Below, one piece after another: positions 53,728 through 61,617 of a stretch of DNA of 64,000 bases. Made by a program: the position numbers and the translations under genes. Origin of the DNA: Ralstonia pickettii (lineage in GTDB: Bacteria > Pseudomonadota > Gammaproteobacteria > Burkholderiales > Burkholderiaceae). Location of the stretch: assembly GCF_030582395.1 (NCBI RefSeq), contig NZ_CP104382.1:1116001-1180000 (forward strand), read 5' to 3'. The notes beneath the pieces are model-generated. The model had not been told where the DNA came from and ran no database searches. It saw only the letters and a list, made by a program, of their open reading frames with translations. Positions within the stretch are counted from its first letter, which is position 1; every line of letters begins with the position of its first letter.

Positions 53728-54462
53728 TCAGCCGTTTGAATCGCCCCCGCGCGGGCTGAAGGTGCGCGGAAAAACGACCGGCTGGCGGCGGTCAATCAGC
53801 CGGTAGCCCTTGGCAGGGCGGTACGAATCCCCTTCCGCCACGCCGGACTCTTCCAGAAAGTTGGCGGCTAGCATGCGGGTGCGAAAACCGCTTTTGTCGA
53901 CTGGGCGGCCGAGCACGATTTCGTACATGCGTTGCAACTGCGGCAGCGAAAACGGCTCGGCCAGCAGAAAGGCTGGCAACGAGGTGTATTCGACCTTGCT
54001 GCGCAAACGCTCGACGGCGGCGCGCAGTATGTCCGCGTGGTCGAAGGCCAGTTCAGGCGCGCGAAGCACGTCGTCCACCGCAAACCACGCCACGTCAGCC
54101 GCATTGGCGCCCTTGGCCAGCGCCACGCCCTGCGCGGGCATCAACGCAAAGTAGACATGCGTGGCAGACCAGCCGCGCGGGTCGCGCGTCGCACCGCCCC
54201 AGCTGCCCAACTGCTCCAGATACGGGCTGCCCACATTGGTTTTCTCCAGCAGCTTGCGACGCGCGCAGTCTTCCAGCGTGGCATCGACGGCCGTATCGAC
54301 AAAGCCCCCCGGCAGCGCCCACGCGCCGGGAAAAGGCTCCCCTTCCGTATTGGGACGCTGCACGAGCAGCACGCGCAACACGTCGTCCAGCACCGTAAAG
54401 ATGACGACATCGACCGTGGTGAACGGCAGCGGGAAGGTCTTCGCAGAAGTTCGGGTAGCCAT
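53728..54462 (-). CDS. NrtR-type regulator: NUDIX-like sensor with winged-helix DNA-binding domain
   Basis: A 244-residue protein. The N-terminal NUDIX-fold domain (about 10-150) keeps the G-G-F-V-D start of the Nudix box, but the catalytic R-E-x-x-E-E region reads R-K-L-L-E-K. It is therefore probably inactive and used for ligand sensing (ADP-ribose or NAD-related in NrtR proteins). The C-terminal about 80 residues match the NrtR winged helix (S-L-P-Q-L-Q-R-M-Y-E-I-V-L-G-R-P-V-D-K-S-G-F-R-T-R). I start at 54462; the frame runs on to 54522 through the operator. It is divergent from the SPFH/NAD-kinase-like operon, its presumed target. Confidence 0.87.
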   Translation of the reverse strand: MATRTSAKTFPLPFTTVDVVIFTVLDDVLRVLLVQRPNTEGEPFPGAWALPGGFVDTAVDATLEDCARRKLLEKTNVGSPYLEQLGSWGGATRDPRGWSATHVYFALMPAQGVALAKGANAADVAWFAVDDVLRAPELAFDHADILRAAVERLRSKVEYTSLPAFLLAEPFSLPQLQRMYEIVLGRPVDKSGFRTRMLAANFLEESGVAEGDSYRPAKGYRLIDRRQPVVFPRTFSPRGGDSNG

Positions 54463-54497
54463 GGCGCATCCACAAATGTCTTGACGGCCCCCATAGT

Positions 54498-54539
54498 AAG
54501 TTGTATTGTCCAACCCATACAAGTTGTACTGTACAACTT
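54498..54539. promoter_or_regulatory. Tandem operator for the NUDIX regulator
   Basis: AAGTTGTACTGTACAACTT at 54521-54539 is a perfect 19-base palindrome. A second, imperfect copy (AAGTTGTATTGTCCAAC, 54498-54514) lies 23 bases before it. Both stand in the 95-base gap between the divergent regulator and SPFH genes, next to a TATAAA at 54539-54544. Confidence 0.8.
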
Positions 54540-54557
54540 ATAAACAAGGAGGTCATC

Positions 54558-55598
54558 ATGTTCGGCATCCGCTTCATCAAGTCGCAGCCCACCGTTCATC
54601 TCATGCAGTTCCGCGCCGGCAAGGTGGTGCGCGAAGGCTCGGGCCTGTCGTTCTTCTACTACGGCCCGACGACCACGCTGGTGGCGGTGCCGGTAGCGAG
54701 TCAGGACCGCCCTTTCATCCTTGAACTGGTGACGGCCGACTTCCAGAGCGTGACCGTGCAGGGCCAGGTGACGTACCGCATCAGCGACCCGCGCCGCACC
54801 GCTGCGATGATGGATTTCTCGCTCGCCAAGAACGGCCAGACCTACGTGTCGGAAGACCCGAAGCGTCTGGGCGATCGCGTGGCTCAGCAAGTGGAAGTGA
54901 TCGTGCAGCAAGCCGTGCAGGCGATGGAGCTGAAGGCCGCGCTGCGCGCATCGGCGGCTATCGCGCGCACCGCGCAAGCCGAATTGGCTGCGCAGCCTGA
55001 AATTGCCGCGTTGGGGTTGGAGATCCTGGGCGTGTCGGTCATGGCGGTCAAGCCAACCCCGGACATCGCCCGCGCGCTGGAAGCCGAAGCACGCGAATCC
55101 AACCTCAAGGCCGCGGATGACGCCGTCTACTTGCGTCGCATGTCGGCCGTGGAAAACGAACGCGCCATTCGCCAGAACGAGCTGGACACCGACATTGCGG
55201 TTGAGCAGAAGAAGCGCCAGATCCGCGAGACCCAGATGGAAGCCAAGGCCACGCTGATGCGCAAGGAGAACGCCCTGCGCAACGAACAGATGGCCGCCGA
55301 TGTGGAACTCGAAGGCCAGCGCAAGGCCTTCGTGACAGGCCAAGCCGAGAACAGCCGCACGCTGGCCGAAGCCGAGGCCTACCGCGTGGCCGCTGTCATG
55401 CAGGCGCTGGAAAAGGCCGACCCGCGCATCGTCAACGCGCTGGCTGCGGCCGGCATGCAACCCGGCCAGCTCATCGCGCAGGCTTTTGGCGGCATTGCCG
55501 AACGTGCCGAACGCATCGGCCAATTGAATGTGTCGCCGGACCTGCTGCAAGGGCTAATGAACGCCTCCACGGGCACAACCGGCAGGGCCGCATCATGA
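54558..55598 (+). CDS. Soluble SPFH/band 7 domain protein
   Basis: A 346-residue SPFH-domain protein without signal peptide or membrane helix. The SPFH domain (about 20-165, with V-T-V-Q-G-Q-V-T-Y-R-I-S-D-P) is followed by a long charged alpha-helical region (about 170-285, Glu/Lys/Arg/Gln rich). A C-terminal Ala/Gly-rich tail of the flotillin/YqiK style ends the protein. It starts at 54558 behind AAGGAGG. The stop overlaps the next gene (ATGA), so both are co-translated. It would form ring or cage oligomers; its role with a NAD-kinase-like partner is unknown. Confidence 0.85.
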   Translation: MFGIRFIKSQPTVHLMQFRAGKVVREGSGLSFFYYGPTTTLVAVPVASQDRPFILELVTADFQSVTVQGQVTYRISDPRRTAAMMDFSLAKNGQTYVSEDPKRLGDRVAQQVEVIVQQAVQAMELKAALRASAAIARTAQAELAAQPEIAALGLEILGVSVMAVKPTPDIARALEAEARESNLKAADDAVYLRRMSAVENERAIRQNELDTDIAVEQKKRQIRETQMEAKATLMRKENALRNEQMAADVELEGQRKAFVTGQAENSRTLAEAEAYRVAAVMQALEKADPRIVNALAAAGMQPGQLIAQAFGGIAERAERIGQLNVSPDLLQGLMNASTGTTGRAAS

Positions 55599-56527
55599 GC
55601 ACCGATGGCCGCAAGGTCGTGCTGGTGACGCGCCGCACCCGGCTTGAAGAGCTGGTGGCGCGCCACCACACGCTGGCGCAGGCGAAGTTCTACCTCGAAC
55701 ACCTGGGCGCCGATTTTTCCGACTACCTGGCCGAGAACGCCGCCTACGCGCGCAGCCTCGAAATCACCGTGCGCGCGCTGGAAGCCTGGGGCCGCTATCA
55801 GGTGGTGGATCGCGGCTACCTGCCCAACTTCATATTTGCGCCGGACGATATCGTCGTGGCGCTCGGGCAAGACGGGCTGGTCGCCAACTCGATGAAGTAT
55901 CTCGACGGCCAGCCGCTGATCGGCCTGAACCCGGAGCCCGGCCGCTGGGACGGCGTGCTGTTGCCCTTCGAGCCGAAAGATCTCGGCACCGTGCTGGCCG
56001 ACGTGGCGCGCGACAAGCGCCCCACCAAAGCGGTGACGATGGCCGAAGCACGGCTGTCCGACGGGCAGGTGCTGCGCGCCGTCAACGACCTCTTCATCGG
56101 GCCGCGCACGCATGCGTCTGCGCTGTATGAAATCGAGCTGAGTGAGCGGCGTGAAGCGCAATCGTCGTCGGGCATCATCGTCGCCACGGGGCTGGGTTCG
56201 ACGGCGTGGCTGAAGAGCATCGTGACGGGCTCGATGGGCGTCGCACGCGCCATGCATGCCGGCGGCGATGGCTTTCGCTACGAACCCGAACCGTGGGACA
56301 CCCCGCAACTGACGTTCGCTGTGCGCGAGCCGTTTCCGAGCCGCGCATCGCAGGCCACGCTCGTGTTTGGCCATGTGGATGCAGACCAACCGCTCAAGCT
56401 GCGCTCGCGCATGCCGGAGAACGGCGTCATCTTTTCCGATGGCATGGAGGCCGATTACCTGCGTTTTACCGCCGGCATGGAAGCGACGATTTCCGTGGCA
56501 GCCACGCAAGGGCGCTTGGCTGTCTGA
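55595..56527 (+). CDS. NAD-kinase-like (ATP-NAD kinase fold) protein
   Basis: A 310-residue protein resembling the NAD kinase/diacylglycerol kinase catalytic fold. The usual G-G-D-G-T motif appears as V-A-L-G-Q-D-G-L-V-A-N. Later segments N-D-L-F-I-G-P-R-T-H-A-S (NE/ND motif region) and S-S-G-I-I-V-A-T-G-L-G-S-T-A-W (S-T-G-S-T-A-W-like) fit. The changed first motif makes NAD+ phosphorylation uncertain. Its operon partner is the SPFH protein, and the divergent NUDIX regulator supports a link to NAD metabolism. Confidence 0.75.
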   Translation: MSTDGRKVVLVTRRTRLEELVARHHTLAQAKFYLEHLGADFSDYLAENAAYARSLEITVRALEAWGRYQVVDRGYLPNFIFAPDDIVVALGQDGLVANSMKYLDGQPLIGLNPEPGRWDGVLLPFEPKDLGTVLADVARDKRPTKAVTMAEARLSDGQVLRAVNDLFIGPRTHASALYEIELSERREAQSSSGIIVATGLGSTAWLKSIVTGSMGVARAMHAGGDGFRYEPEPWDTPQLTFAVREPFPSRASQATLVFGHVDADQPLKLRSRMPENGVIFSDGMEADYLRFTAGMEATISVAATQGRLAV

Positions 56528-56530
56528 ATG

Positions 56531-56557
56531 AAAAAAGGCGGCCGGCCCAGGGCCGCC
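56531..56557 (-). terminator. Terminator of the hydrolase-MarR-enoyl-CoA hydratase operon
   Basis: GGCGGCC (56537-56543) pairs with GGCCGCC (56551-56557). On the minus strand the hairpin is followed by six T residues. It lies in the 49-base gap between convergent genes and may also stop the NAD-kinase-like transcript. Confidence 0.85.
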
Positions 56558-56576
56558 GAACACGACACCGCCGCGC

Positions 56577-57356
56577 TCAGTGCGCCACGGCGTTGAAATT
56601 GGGCGGCCGTCGATCGACGAACGCCCGGAAGGCTTCATGCGCCTCGGGCGATTGCAGCCGCCGCGCAAAGCAGGCGCTCTCGGCATCCATCTGCTGCTTG
56701 AGCAGTTCGGCATCGCGCATCAGCCGCTTGGTTTCGGTGAGGGCGCCCAGCGGCTGGCGCGCCAACCGCGCCGCAATGGCCTGCGCCTCCGTGCCGAGCT
56801 GATACAACGGCACTACTCGATTCGCCAAGCCCCACGCGAGCGCCGATTCGGCGCTCACCGCATCGCCCAGCGCGAACATCTCGAACGCGCGCACGTGGCC
56901 GAGTCGGGCTGGCATCAGCAGGCTCGATGCAGCTTCCGGCACCAGCGCCAGATTGACGAACGGCGTGGAGAGCTGCGCGTTGTCCGCCAACAGCACGAAG
57001 TCGCAATGCAGCAGCATGGTCGTGCCGATGCCAACCGCGCGGCCCTGCACCGCCGCCACCAGCGGGCGCGTGGCACGTGCCAGCGCATGCAGGAAGCGGA
57101 TGACATTGCGCTCGCCATTGCCCTTGCCGCCGGCCATCGCAATCGACGCGAATTCGCCGATGTCGTTGCCGGCGGAGAACATGTCGCCTTCAGCCCGCAG
57201 CAGCACCACGCGCACAGTACTGTCACGCTCGGCGGCGCTCAGCGCATCGGCCAGCGCGCCATACATCGCATCGGTGATGGCGTTCTTCTTGTCGGCGCGG
57301 GCCAGGGTAAGCGTCAGCACGCCATCGGCGTTGTGGCTTTGGATATGTTCACTCAT
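56577..57356 (-). CDS. Enoyl-CoA hydratase/isomerase family protein
   Basis: A 259-residue crotonase-fold protein. Oxyanion-hole segments are S-A-G-N-D-I-G-E-F and G-R-A-V-G-I-G-T-T-M-L. One of the usual hydratase glutamates appears shifted (L-V-P-E-A-A-S-S), so isomerase or hydratase activity is possible. Its start overlaps the MarR gene by 4 bases, the third gene of a hydrolase-regulator-hydratase operon. Fatty-acid or aromatic-acid degradation is the family expectation; the substrate is not shown. Confidence 0.88.
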   Translation of the reverse strand: MSEHIQSHNADGVLTLTLARADKKNAITDAMYGALADALSAAERDSTVRVVLLRAEGDMFSAGNDIGEFASIAMAGGKGNGERNVIRFLHALARATRPLVAAVQGRAVGIGTTMLLHCDFVLLADNAQLSTPFVNLALVPEAASSLLMPARLGHVRAFEMFALGDAVSAESALAWGLANRVVPLYQLGTEAQAIAARLARQPLGALTETKRLMRDAELLKQQMDAESACFARRLQSPEAHEAFRAFVDRRPPNFNAVAH

Positions 57357-57787
57357 TGCTCGTCTCCGTTGGGGAACTTGGTTTGCAGGCTGGCGAGCCA
57401 GCGTGCGACAACGTCGATCTCGGCGTCGGTAAAGCCTTCGGTCAGCCGCGCGTTCAACTCGGCCAGGCCGTTGCGTGTTGCTGCCAAGGCTTCGCGGCCG
57501 GCGGGCGTGATCCAGAGTTGCCAGGCGCGGCCATCCTTGGCGTCAGCGCGGCGCTCGATGAGGCCGGCGTCGGAGGTTCTATCGACCAGGCCGCTCATGG
57601 CGGAGGGGCCGAGGTCCAGCGCGGCGCCGGCTTCGCGCATCAACGCGCCGTCGTTCTTCTCCAGGAAGAACAGCAGGCCGGATTGCGCGGCGGTCACGCC
57701 CTCGCCGGTACGCGATTGAATCCAGCGCTGCAAGCGGCGCTGCCCAACGCTGATGAGATACACAAGGCGGCGGTCGGGTGCTGTCAT
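57353..57787 (-). CDS. MarR family transcriptional regulator
   Basis: A 144-residue MarR-type winged-helix regulator (S-A-M-S-G-L-V-D-R-T-S-D-A-G-L-I-E-R-R-A-D-A-K-D-G-R-A-W). It sits in the middle of the operon with 4-base overlaps on both sides. Two palindromes upstream of the first gene (58685-58722) are its likely operators. The inducer could be an acyl-CoA, given the enoyl-CoA hydratase, but that is inference. Confidence 0.88.
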   Translation of the reverse strand: MTAPDRRLVYLISVGQRRLQRWIQSRTGEGVTAAQSGLLFFLEKNDGALMREAGAALDLGPSAMSGLVDRTSDAGLIERRADAKDGRAWQLWITPAGREALAATRNGLAELNARLTEGFTDAEIDVVARWLASLQTKFPNGDEQ

Positions 57788-58671
57788 GCAGCCTCCGCTT
57801 CGTTGCGCGTGGCGGCGGCACGTTCGCGCAGCCAATCCACCAGACCTGGCCACAGCGTGGTGGCGAACTGCGCGCGGAAGAAGCCCATGTGCCCCACTGC
57901 GCCGCCGGCCTGCGCAGGCGTGATTTGCCGACGCTCGACCCACGTGTTCGTGAAGTGCATCGTCAACGCGTTGATGGCGGCGGGCGTGGCCCACGGGTCG
58001 TCGTCAAAGCCGTAGACGAGCACGGGATGCGTGACTCGGTTAAAGCGCTCGATGGCGCCGAGCGTCGGATCATCGAAAAAGTAGCGCTGCATGCCGGCCC
58101 ATGCGCCCCATTCGATGGCGACGCCGCCCGGCAGATCTTCGCCCAGGCCCATGCGCTTGCCGGGCACGTAGCCGATCAACCGCGCCATCAATGGGCCAAC
58201 GCCGCGCAGGATCAGGTCCACGCGCCAGCGTTCGCCGCGTTGGCGGATGAAGCGCGCGTTGCCCGTGTGGCAGGCCACTTGCACCACGCCCGCGACGTCC
58301 CAGTCCGCACTGCACAAGCCGATGGCGTGACCGCCCACAGAATGCCCGACCGCCAGGTGTGGCAGTTCCGGGTAGCGCGCCCTTGCCCAGCGCATCACGC
58401 CTTCGGCGTCGAGCAGCGCCCAGTCGCGCATGCGTGCAGCAAAGCGGCGCAGGCTCTTGGGCCGGGATGCGCCGATGCCGCGGTAGTCATACGTGATGGT
58501 GTGGAAGCCGCGCTCGGCCAGGAATTTGGCAAAGGCTTGATAGATGCGTTGCGGCACGCCCGTGGCCGGGTGCATGACGACCACGCCGTGCGGCACGCCG
58601 GCAGCGGTCCAGAGCATGGCGCCCAGCGGGTAGCCGTCCGTGGCGGGAATGGTGTGCGGTGTGCTGTCCAT
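57784..58671 (-). CDS. Alpha/beta-fold hydrolase (esterase/acyltransferase family)
   Basis: A 295-residue alpha/beta hydrolase. The nucleophile elbow is G-H-S-V-G-G-H, the oxyanion region is H-P-A-T-G, and the late acid and histidine are D-D-D-P and G-H-M-G-F-F. It starts the operon hydrolase-marR-enoyl-CoA hydratase. Its 3' end overlaps the marR start by 4 bases. It fits the predicted-alpha/beta-hydrolase group often tied to lipid or ester turnover. Confidence 0.87.
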   Translation of the reverse strand: MDSTPHTIPATDGYPLGAMLWTAAGVPHGVVVMHPATGVPQRIYQAFAKFLAERGFHTITYDYRGIGASRPKSLRRFAARMRDWALLDAEGVMRWARARYPELPHLAVGHSVGGHAIGLCSADWDVAGVVQVACHTGNARFIRQRGERWRVDLILRGVGPLMARLIGYVPGKRMGLGEDLPGGVAIEWGAWAGMQRYFFDDPTLGAIERFNRVTHPVLVYGFDDDPWATPAAINALTMHFTNTWVERRQITPAQAGGAVGHMGFFRAQFATTLWPGLVDWLRERAAATRNEAEAA

Positions 58672-58684
58672 GACGTCGATTTAG

Positions 58685-58722
58685 TTCGCATGCGAAGTGT
58701 TTTACTTTGTATGCGAAGTAAA
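58685..58722. promoter_or_regulatory. Two MarR-type operator palindromes
   Basis: TTCGCATGCGAA (58685-58696) is a perfect palindrome. A second site at 58701-58722 has outer arms TTTACTT and AAGTAAA around a TATGCG core and matches the first in the GCGAAGT half. Centres are 21 bases apart, two helical turns. They lie 14 bases upstream of the hydrolase start. Confidence 0.7.
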
Positions 58723-58753
58723 TCGGTGTGTCAACGACAGAAAGATAAAGTAC

Positions 58754-58784
58754 TTGCTTAACTATTTAGAGCCGCTATAGTTAA
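58754..58784 (+). promoter_or_regulatory. ArsR gene promoter with overlapping inverted repeat
   Basis: TTGCTT (58754-58759) and TATAGT (58776-58781) form a 16-base-spaced promoter. TTAACTAT (58758-58765) and ATAGTTAA (58777-58784) form an inverted repeat lying over both hexamers, as expected for autorepression. A further GCTTAACC occurs at 58791-58798. Confidence 0.65.
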
Positions 58785-58788
58785 CCAC

Positions 58789-59145
58789 ATGCTTAACCAT
58801 GACACCTCTCTCGATCTCGCCTTCCAGGCCCTGGCCGACGGCAACCGGCGCGCGATGCTGGTGCAGCTCGTGCGCGGGCCGGCGTCGGTGAGCGAACTTG
58901 CCCAACCCCTCGATATTTCGCTGCCCGCGGTGATGCAGCACCTGGCGGTGCTGGAGAACTCCGGTCTCGTGCGATCGGAAAAGGTGGGCCGCGTGCGGAC
59001 TTGCCGTATCGAACCGGAGGCGCTGAGCCTCGCCGAGCAGTGGATCAACCAACGACGCCTGGAGTGGGAACAGCACTTCGACCGCCTCGGCGCCTATCTG
59101 GAAACACTCAAAACCCAAGGAGACGTACATGACGACGACCATTGA
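58789..59145 (+). CDS. ArsR-family regulator (SRPBCC-linked type)
   Basis: A 118-residue winged-helix repressor (S-V-S-E-L-A-Q-P-L-D-I-S-L-P-A-V-M-Q-H-L-A-V-L-E-N-S-G-L-V). No metal-binding cysteine pair is present, so it is not a classical arsenite sensor. It matches the ArsR group paired with SRPBCC proteins. It overlaps the following gene by 17 bases, and an inverted repeat covers its promoter. Confidence 0.9.
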   Translation: MLNHDTSLDLAFQALADGNRRAMLVQLVRGPASVSELAQPLDISLPAVMQHLAVLENSGLVRSEKVGRVRTCRIEPEALSLAEQWINQRRLEWEQHFDRLGAYLETLKTQGDVHDDDH

Positions 59146-60091
59146 CCGCCCCGCCGGCACGACCCTGCGCCCTCTCGTGATCTCACGCACCTTCCCGGTT
59201 TCGCGCGACTGGGTCTTCAAGGCCTGGAGCACCGCCGACCACATCAAGCGCTGGTTCTGCCCGACGCACTACACGGTGCCGGATGCAACGGTGGAGTTTC
59301 GCGTGGGCGGCAAGTTTGACGTCTGCATGCGCTCGCCCGAGGGCCAAGACCACTGGTCGCGCGGTCACTTTCTGGAGATCGTGCCGAACGCGCGCCTGGT
59401 CATCGACATGAACGTCGTTGACGGCGACAACCGCCCGCTGATGAACGCCCACACCGTCGTGACCTTTGCCGAAGAAACCGGCGGCGGCACGCGCATGGAA
59501 GTTACGCAAACCCACACGCCGCTGGCGCCGATTGCCGAGATGATGATCAAGGGCGCGTCCGAAGGCTGGAAGCAGACGCTCGACAAGCTGGAACGCGAAG
59601 CCGCAAGCGTGCCGGTGGCGGAGGGCATCCAGCGCTCGGTCGTGCATGCCACCTTTACGGTGGAACGCACGTACGACGCACCCCGTTCGCGCGTGTTCAC
59701 GGCGCTGACCGACCCGGCCGCCAAGGCGAAGTGGTTTGCCGGCGGCAATGGCTACACCTTGCTCGTGCGCGAAATGAACGCCACGCCCGGCGGCCGCGAG
59801 GTCGTCAAGGGCCGGTGGGACAGCGGTGTCGTGTCCAGCTTTGAAGCGCTGTATCACGACGTCATTCCGAACGAGCGCGTCGTCTATTCGTATGTGATGC
59901 ACCTGGACGACCGCAAGATCTCCGCATCGCTCGCCACGCTGGAATTGCGCGAGCCCAAGGACGGCTCCGGCGGCACGCACCTCGTCATGACCGAGCAAGG
60001 CGCCTTCCTGGATGGCTACGACGACTCCGGATCGCGTGAGCGCGGCACGCAGTTCCTGCTCGACATGCTCGGCAATTCGCTCAAGGACTGA
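59129..60091 (+). CDS. Tandem SRPBCC (AHSA1-like) protein
   Basis: A 320-residue protein with two START/Bet v1-type AHSA1 domains, about residues 18-155 (F-P-V-S-R-D-W-V-F-K-A-W-S-T) and 175-318 (Y-D-A-P-R-S-R-V-F-T-A-L-T-D-P). Usually these domains occur singly. This looks like an in-gene duplication or fusion of two adjacent paralogues. Such domains bind hydrophobic ligands. It is co-transcribed with the ArsR gene; the ligand is unknown. Confidence 0.88.
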   Translation: MTTTIDRPAGTTLRPLVISRTFPVSRDWVFKAWSTADHIKRWFCPTHYTVPDATVEFRVGGKFDVCMRSPEGQDHWSRGHFLEIVPNARLVIDMNVVDGDNRPLMNAHTVVTFAEETGGGTRMEVTQTHTPLAPIAEMMIKGASEGWKQTLDKLEREAASVPVAEGIQRSVVHATFTVERTYDAPRSRVFTALTDPAAKAKWFAGGNGYTLLVREMNATPGGREVVKGRWDSGVVSSFEALYHDVIPNERVVYSYVMHLDDRKISASLATLELREPKDGSGGTHLVMTEQGAFLDGYDDSGSRERGTQFLLDMLGNSLKD

Positions 60092-60206
60092 GCACCTGCA
60101 CGACGTCGCGCGCAATGGTCGCCAACGTGACCGCCGCGCCGACGATCAACACTGCCGCCCACAACACGCCGCCCAGGTGCGCCAGAAGCGCCTGGCGCGG
60201 CGTCAT
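60081..60206 (-). CDS. Possible 41-residue single-pass membrane peptide
   Basis: A short frame starts at 60206 in an ATGA overlap with the tautomerase stop and ends at 60081, overlapping the convergent SRPBCC gene by 11 bases. The translation begins M-T-P-R-Q-A-L-L-A-H and contains one hydrophobic helix (about 11-31: G-G-V-L-W-A-A-V-L-I-V-G-A-A-V-T-L), followed by R-D. Translational coupling and a clean membrane segment speak for it, but the length allows chance. Confidence 0.45.
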   Translation of the reverse strand: MTPRQALLAHLGGVLWAAVLIVGAAVTLATIARDVVQVLSP

Positions 60207-60586
60207 TGCGCGTACTGCGCGAGACCGTTGCCGAACGACCAGTTCTCGGGCAGCACCTCCACGAGGCTGATGAATACGTCTTCGGGCCGTATGCCGGGCT
60301 CCTCGCCCAGCAGCTCGACGATGCGGCGATAGAGGGCCTGCTTCTGCTCGCGGTTGCGCGTGTTGTTGGCAGTGATCTGGATGATCACAACGTCGTCGCT
60401 ACGCGCGATGCCAAAGTACGTCGGGCTGACGCTGAAGGTGCTGGCGTCGTGCTCGGTGAGCGTCATGAAGCGGTCGTCTTCCGGCACGTTGAAGGTCTCG
60501 CGCATGGCGCGATAGACGCCGTCGAAAATGGCCTGGTGATAAGCGGCAGACTTGCCGCGCCGCAGCGACACTTGAACGAGAGGCAT
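60203..60586 (-). CDS. Tautomerase family protein (Pro1-type)
   Basis: A 127-residue tautomerase-superfamily protein, starting M-P-L-V-Q-V so that Pro becomes the N-terminal catalytic base. The length is about twice a 4-oxalocrotonate tautomerase unit and close to the malonate-semialdehyde-decarboxylase/cis-CaaD groups. The start at 60586 follows CGGAG; a longer frame to 60619 would hide the essential Pro. It is divergent from a LysR regulator, its probable controller. Confidence 0.85.
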   Translation of the reverse strand: MPLVQVSLRRGKSAAYHQAIFDGVYRAMRETFNVPEDDRFMTLTEHDASTFSVSPTYFGIARSDDVVIIQITANNTRNREQKQALYRRIVELLGEEPGIRPEDVFISLVEVLPENWSFGNGLAQYAQ

Positions 60587-60658
60587 GGTCAACTCCGAGG
60601 TTTGCAGTGACCAAAGCATGCCCCACGTTGATCATTCAAAAAAGGCATCCTAAGATAT

Positions 60659-60687
60659 TTCAATCATTCGATTTCAAAATGATTGAA
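60659..60687. promoter_or_regulatory. LysR operator touching the regulator start codon
   Basis: TTCAATCATT (60659-60668), nine bases, AATGATTGAA (60678-60687): a perfect 10-base inverted repeat ending 2 bases before the LysR ATG at 60690. A related TGATCATTCAA word lies at 60629-60639, nearer the tautomerase. Confidence 0.75.
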
Positions 60688-60689
60688 CC

Positions 60690-61544
60690 ATGAAGATGCT
60701 GGATATGGAGGCCGTCCAGGCCTTCGTGTTGACCGCCGATCTGAAGAGCTTCACGCGCGCGGCGGAGGCCATGGACTCCACGCAATCCGCGGTGAGCCTG
60801 AAGATCAAGCGGCTGGAAGATGCGCTGGGCCGCCGGCTTCTGGAACGCACGCCGCGCCTCGTGCGGCTGTCTCAGGATGGCTCCGCCTTTCTGGTAGCGG
60901 CGCGCGAACTGGTGGCCGCGCACGAAGGCGCGCTCGGCGCGTTTGGCGTGGAACGGCGGCGGCTGTCGGTCGGGATCAGCCATCACATCGTCGGCGCTGA
61001 ACTGCCACGGCTGCTCCGCCAGATGGGCTTGGCCGAACCTGCATTGACGCTGGAGATCCGCATCGCCAGTTCGTGGGAGATCCTCGACATTTTCGAGAGC
61101 GGCGCGTTGGATGCGGCCATCGTACTGCGCCACGACAACCGCCGCACCGATGGCGAAGTCCTCATGGAAGAACCGTTCGGCTGGATGGCTGCGCCCGACT
61201 TCGAACACCGCGCCGGCGAGCCCATTCGCCTGGCAAATCAAGCGGACACATGCCGCATACGGCAGATGGCAGTCGCCACGCTGGAAGACGCGGGCATTCC
61301 CTGGCAGGAGGTGTTTGTGGGCGGCGGTGTGGCCACCATCGGGGCGGCCGCGGCAGCGGGCCTCGCCGTGGCGGCCCTCAGCCGCCGCGTGGCGCCGCCC
61401 GGCACAGTGGACATGGGCGCTGCGCTCGGCCTTCCTCCGCTTCCACCACGCAGCGTGGTGCTGCATTCCCGTTTGACCGATTCTGTGGCGAAGAAGGCGC
61501 TGCGCACGTTCGCGTCCACCTTGCGGGCCACGGCGGGGCGTTAG
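60690..61544 (+). CDS. LysR family transcriptional regulator
   Basis: A 284-residue LysR-type regulator with N-terminal winged helix (about 4-62: F-T-R-A-A-E-A-M-D-S-T-Q-S-A-V-S-L-K-I-K-R-L-E-D-A-L-G) and a substrate-binding domain from about 90. It is divergent from the tautomerase gene with a strong palindrome between them. The palindrome reaches its own start, which suggests autorepression. Confidence 0.9.
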   Translation: MKMLDMEAVQAFVLTADLKSFTRAAEAMDSTQSAVSLKIKRLEDALGRRLLERTPRLVRLSQDGSAFLVAARELVAAHEGALGAFGVERRRLSVGISHHIVGAELPRLLRQMGLAEPALTLEIRIASSWEILDIFESGALDAAIVLRHDNRRTDGEVLMEEPFGWMAAPDFEHRAGEPIRLANQADTCRIRQMAVATLEDAGIPWQEVFVGGGVATIGAAAAAGLAVAALSRRVAPPGTVDMGAALGLPPLPPRSVVLHSRLTDSVAKKALRTFASTLRATAGR

Positions 61545-61617
61545 ACGATAGCCATAGGCGCAGATTTGCGCAATCGCTGCACCGCGCGGCGCCTGCGGGG
61601 CGACTATGCTTTGCCCC

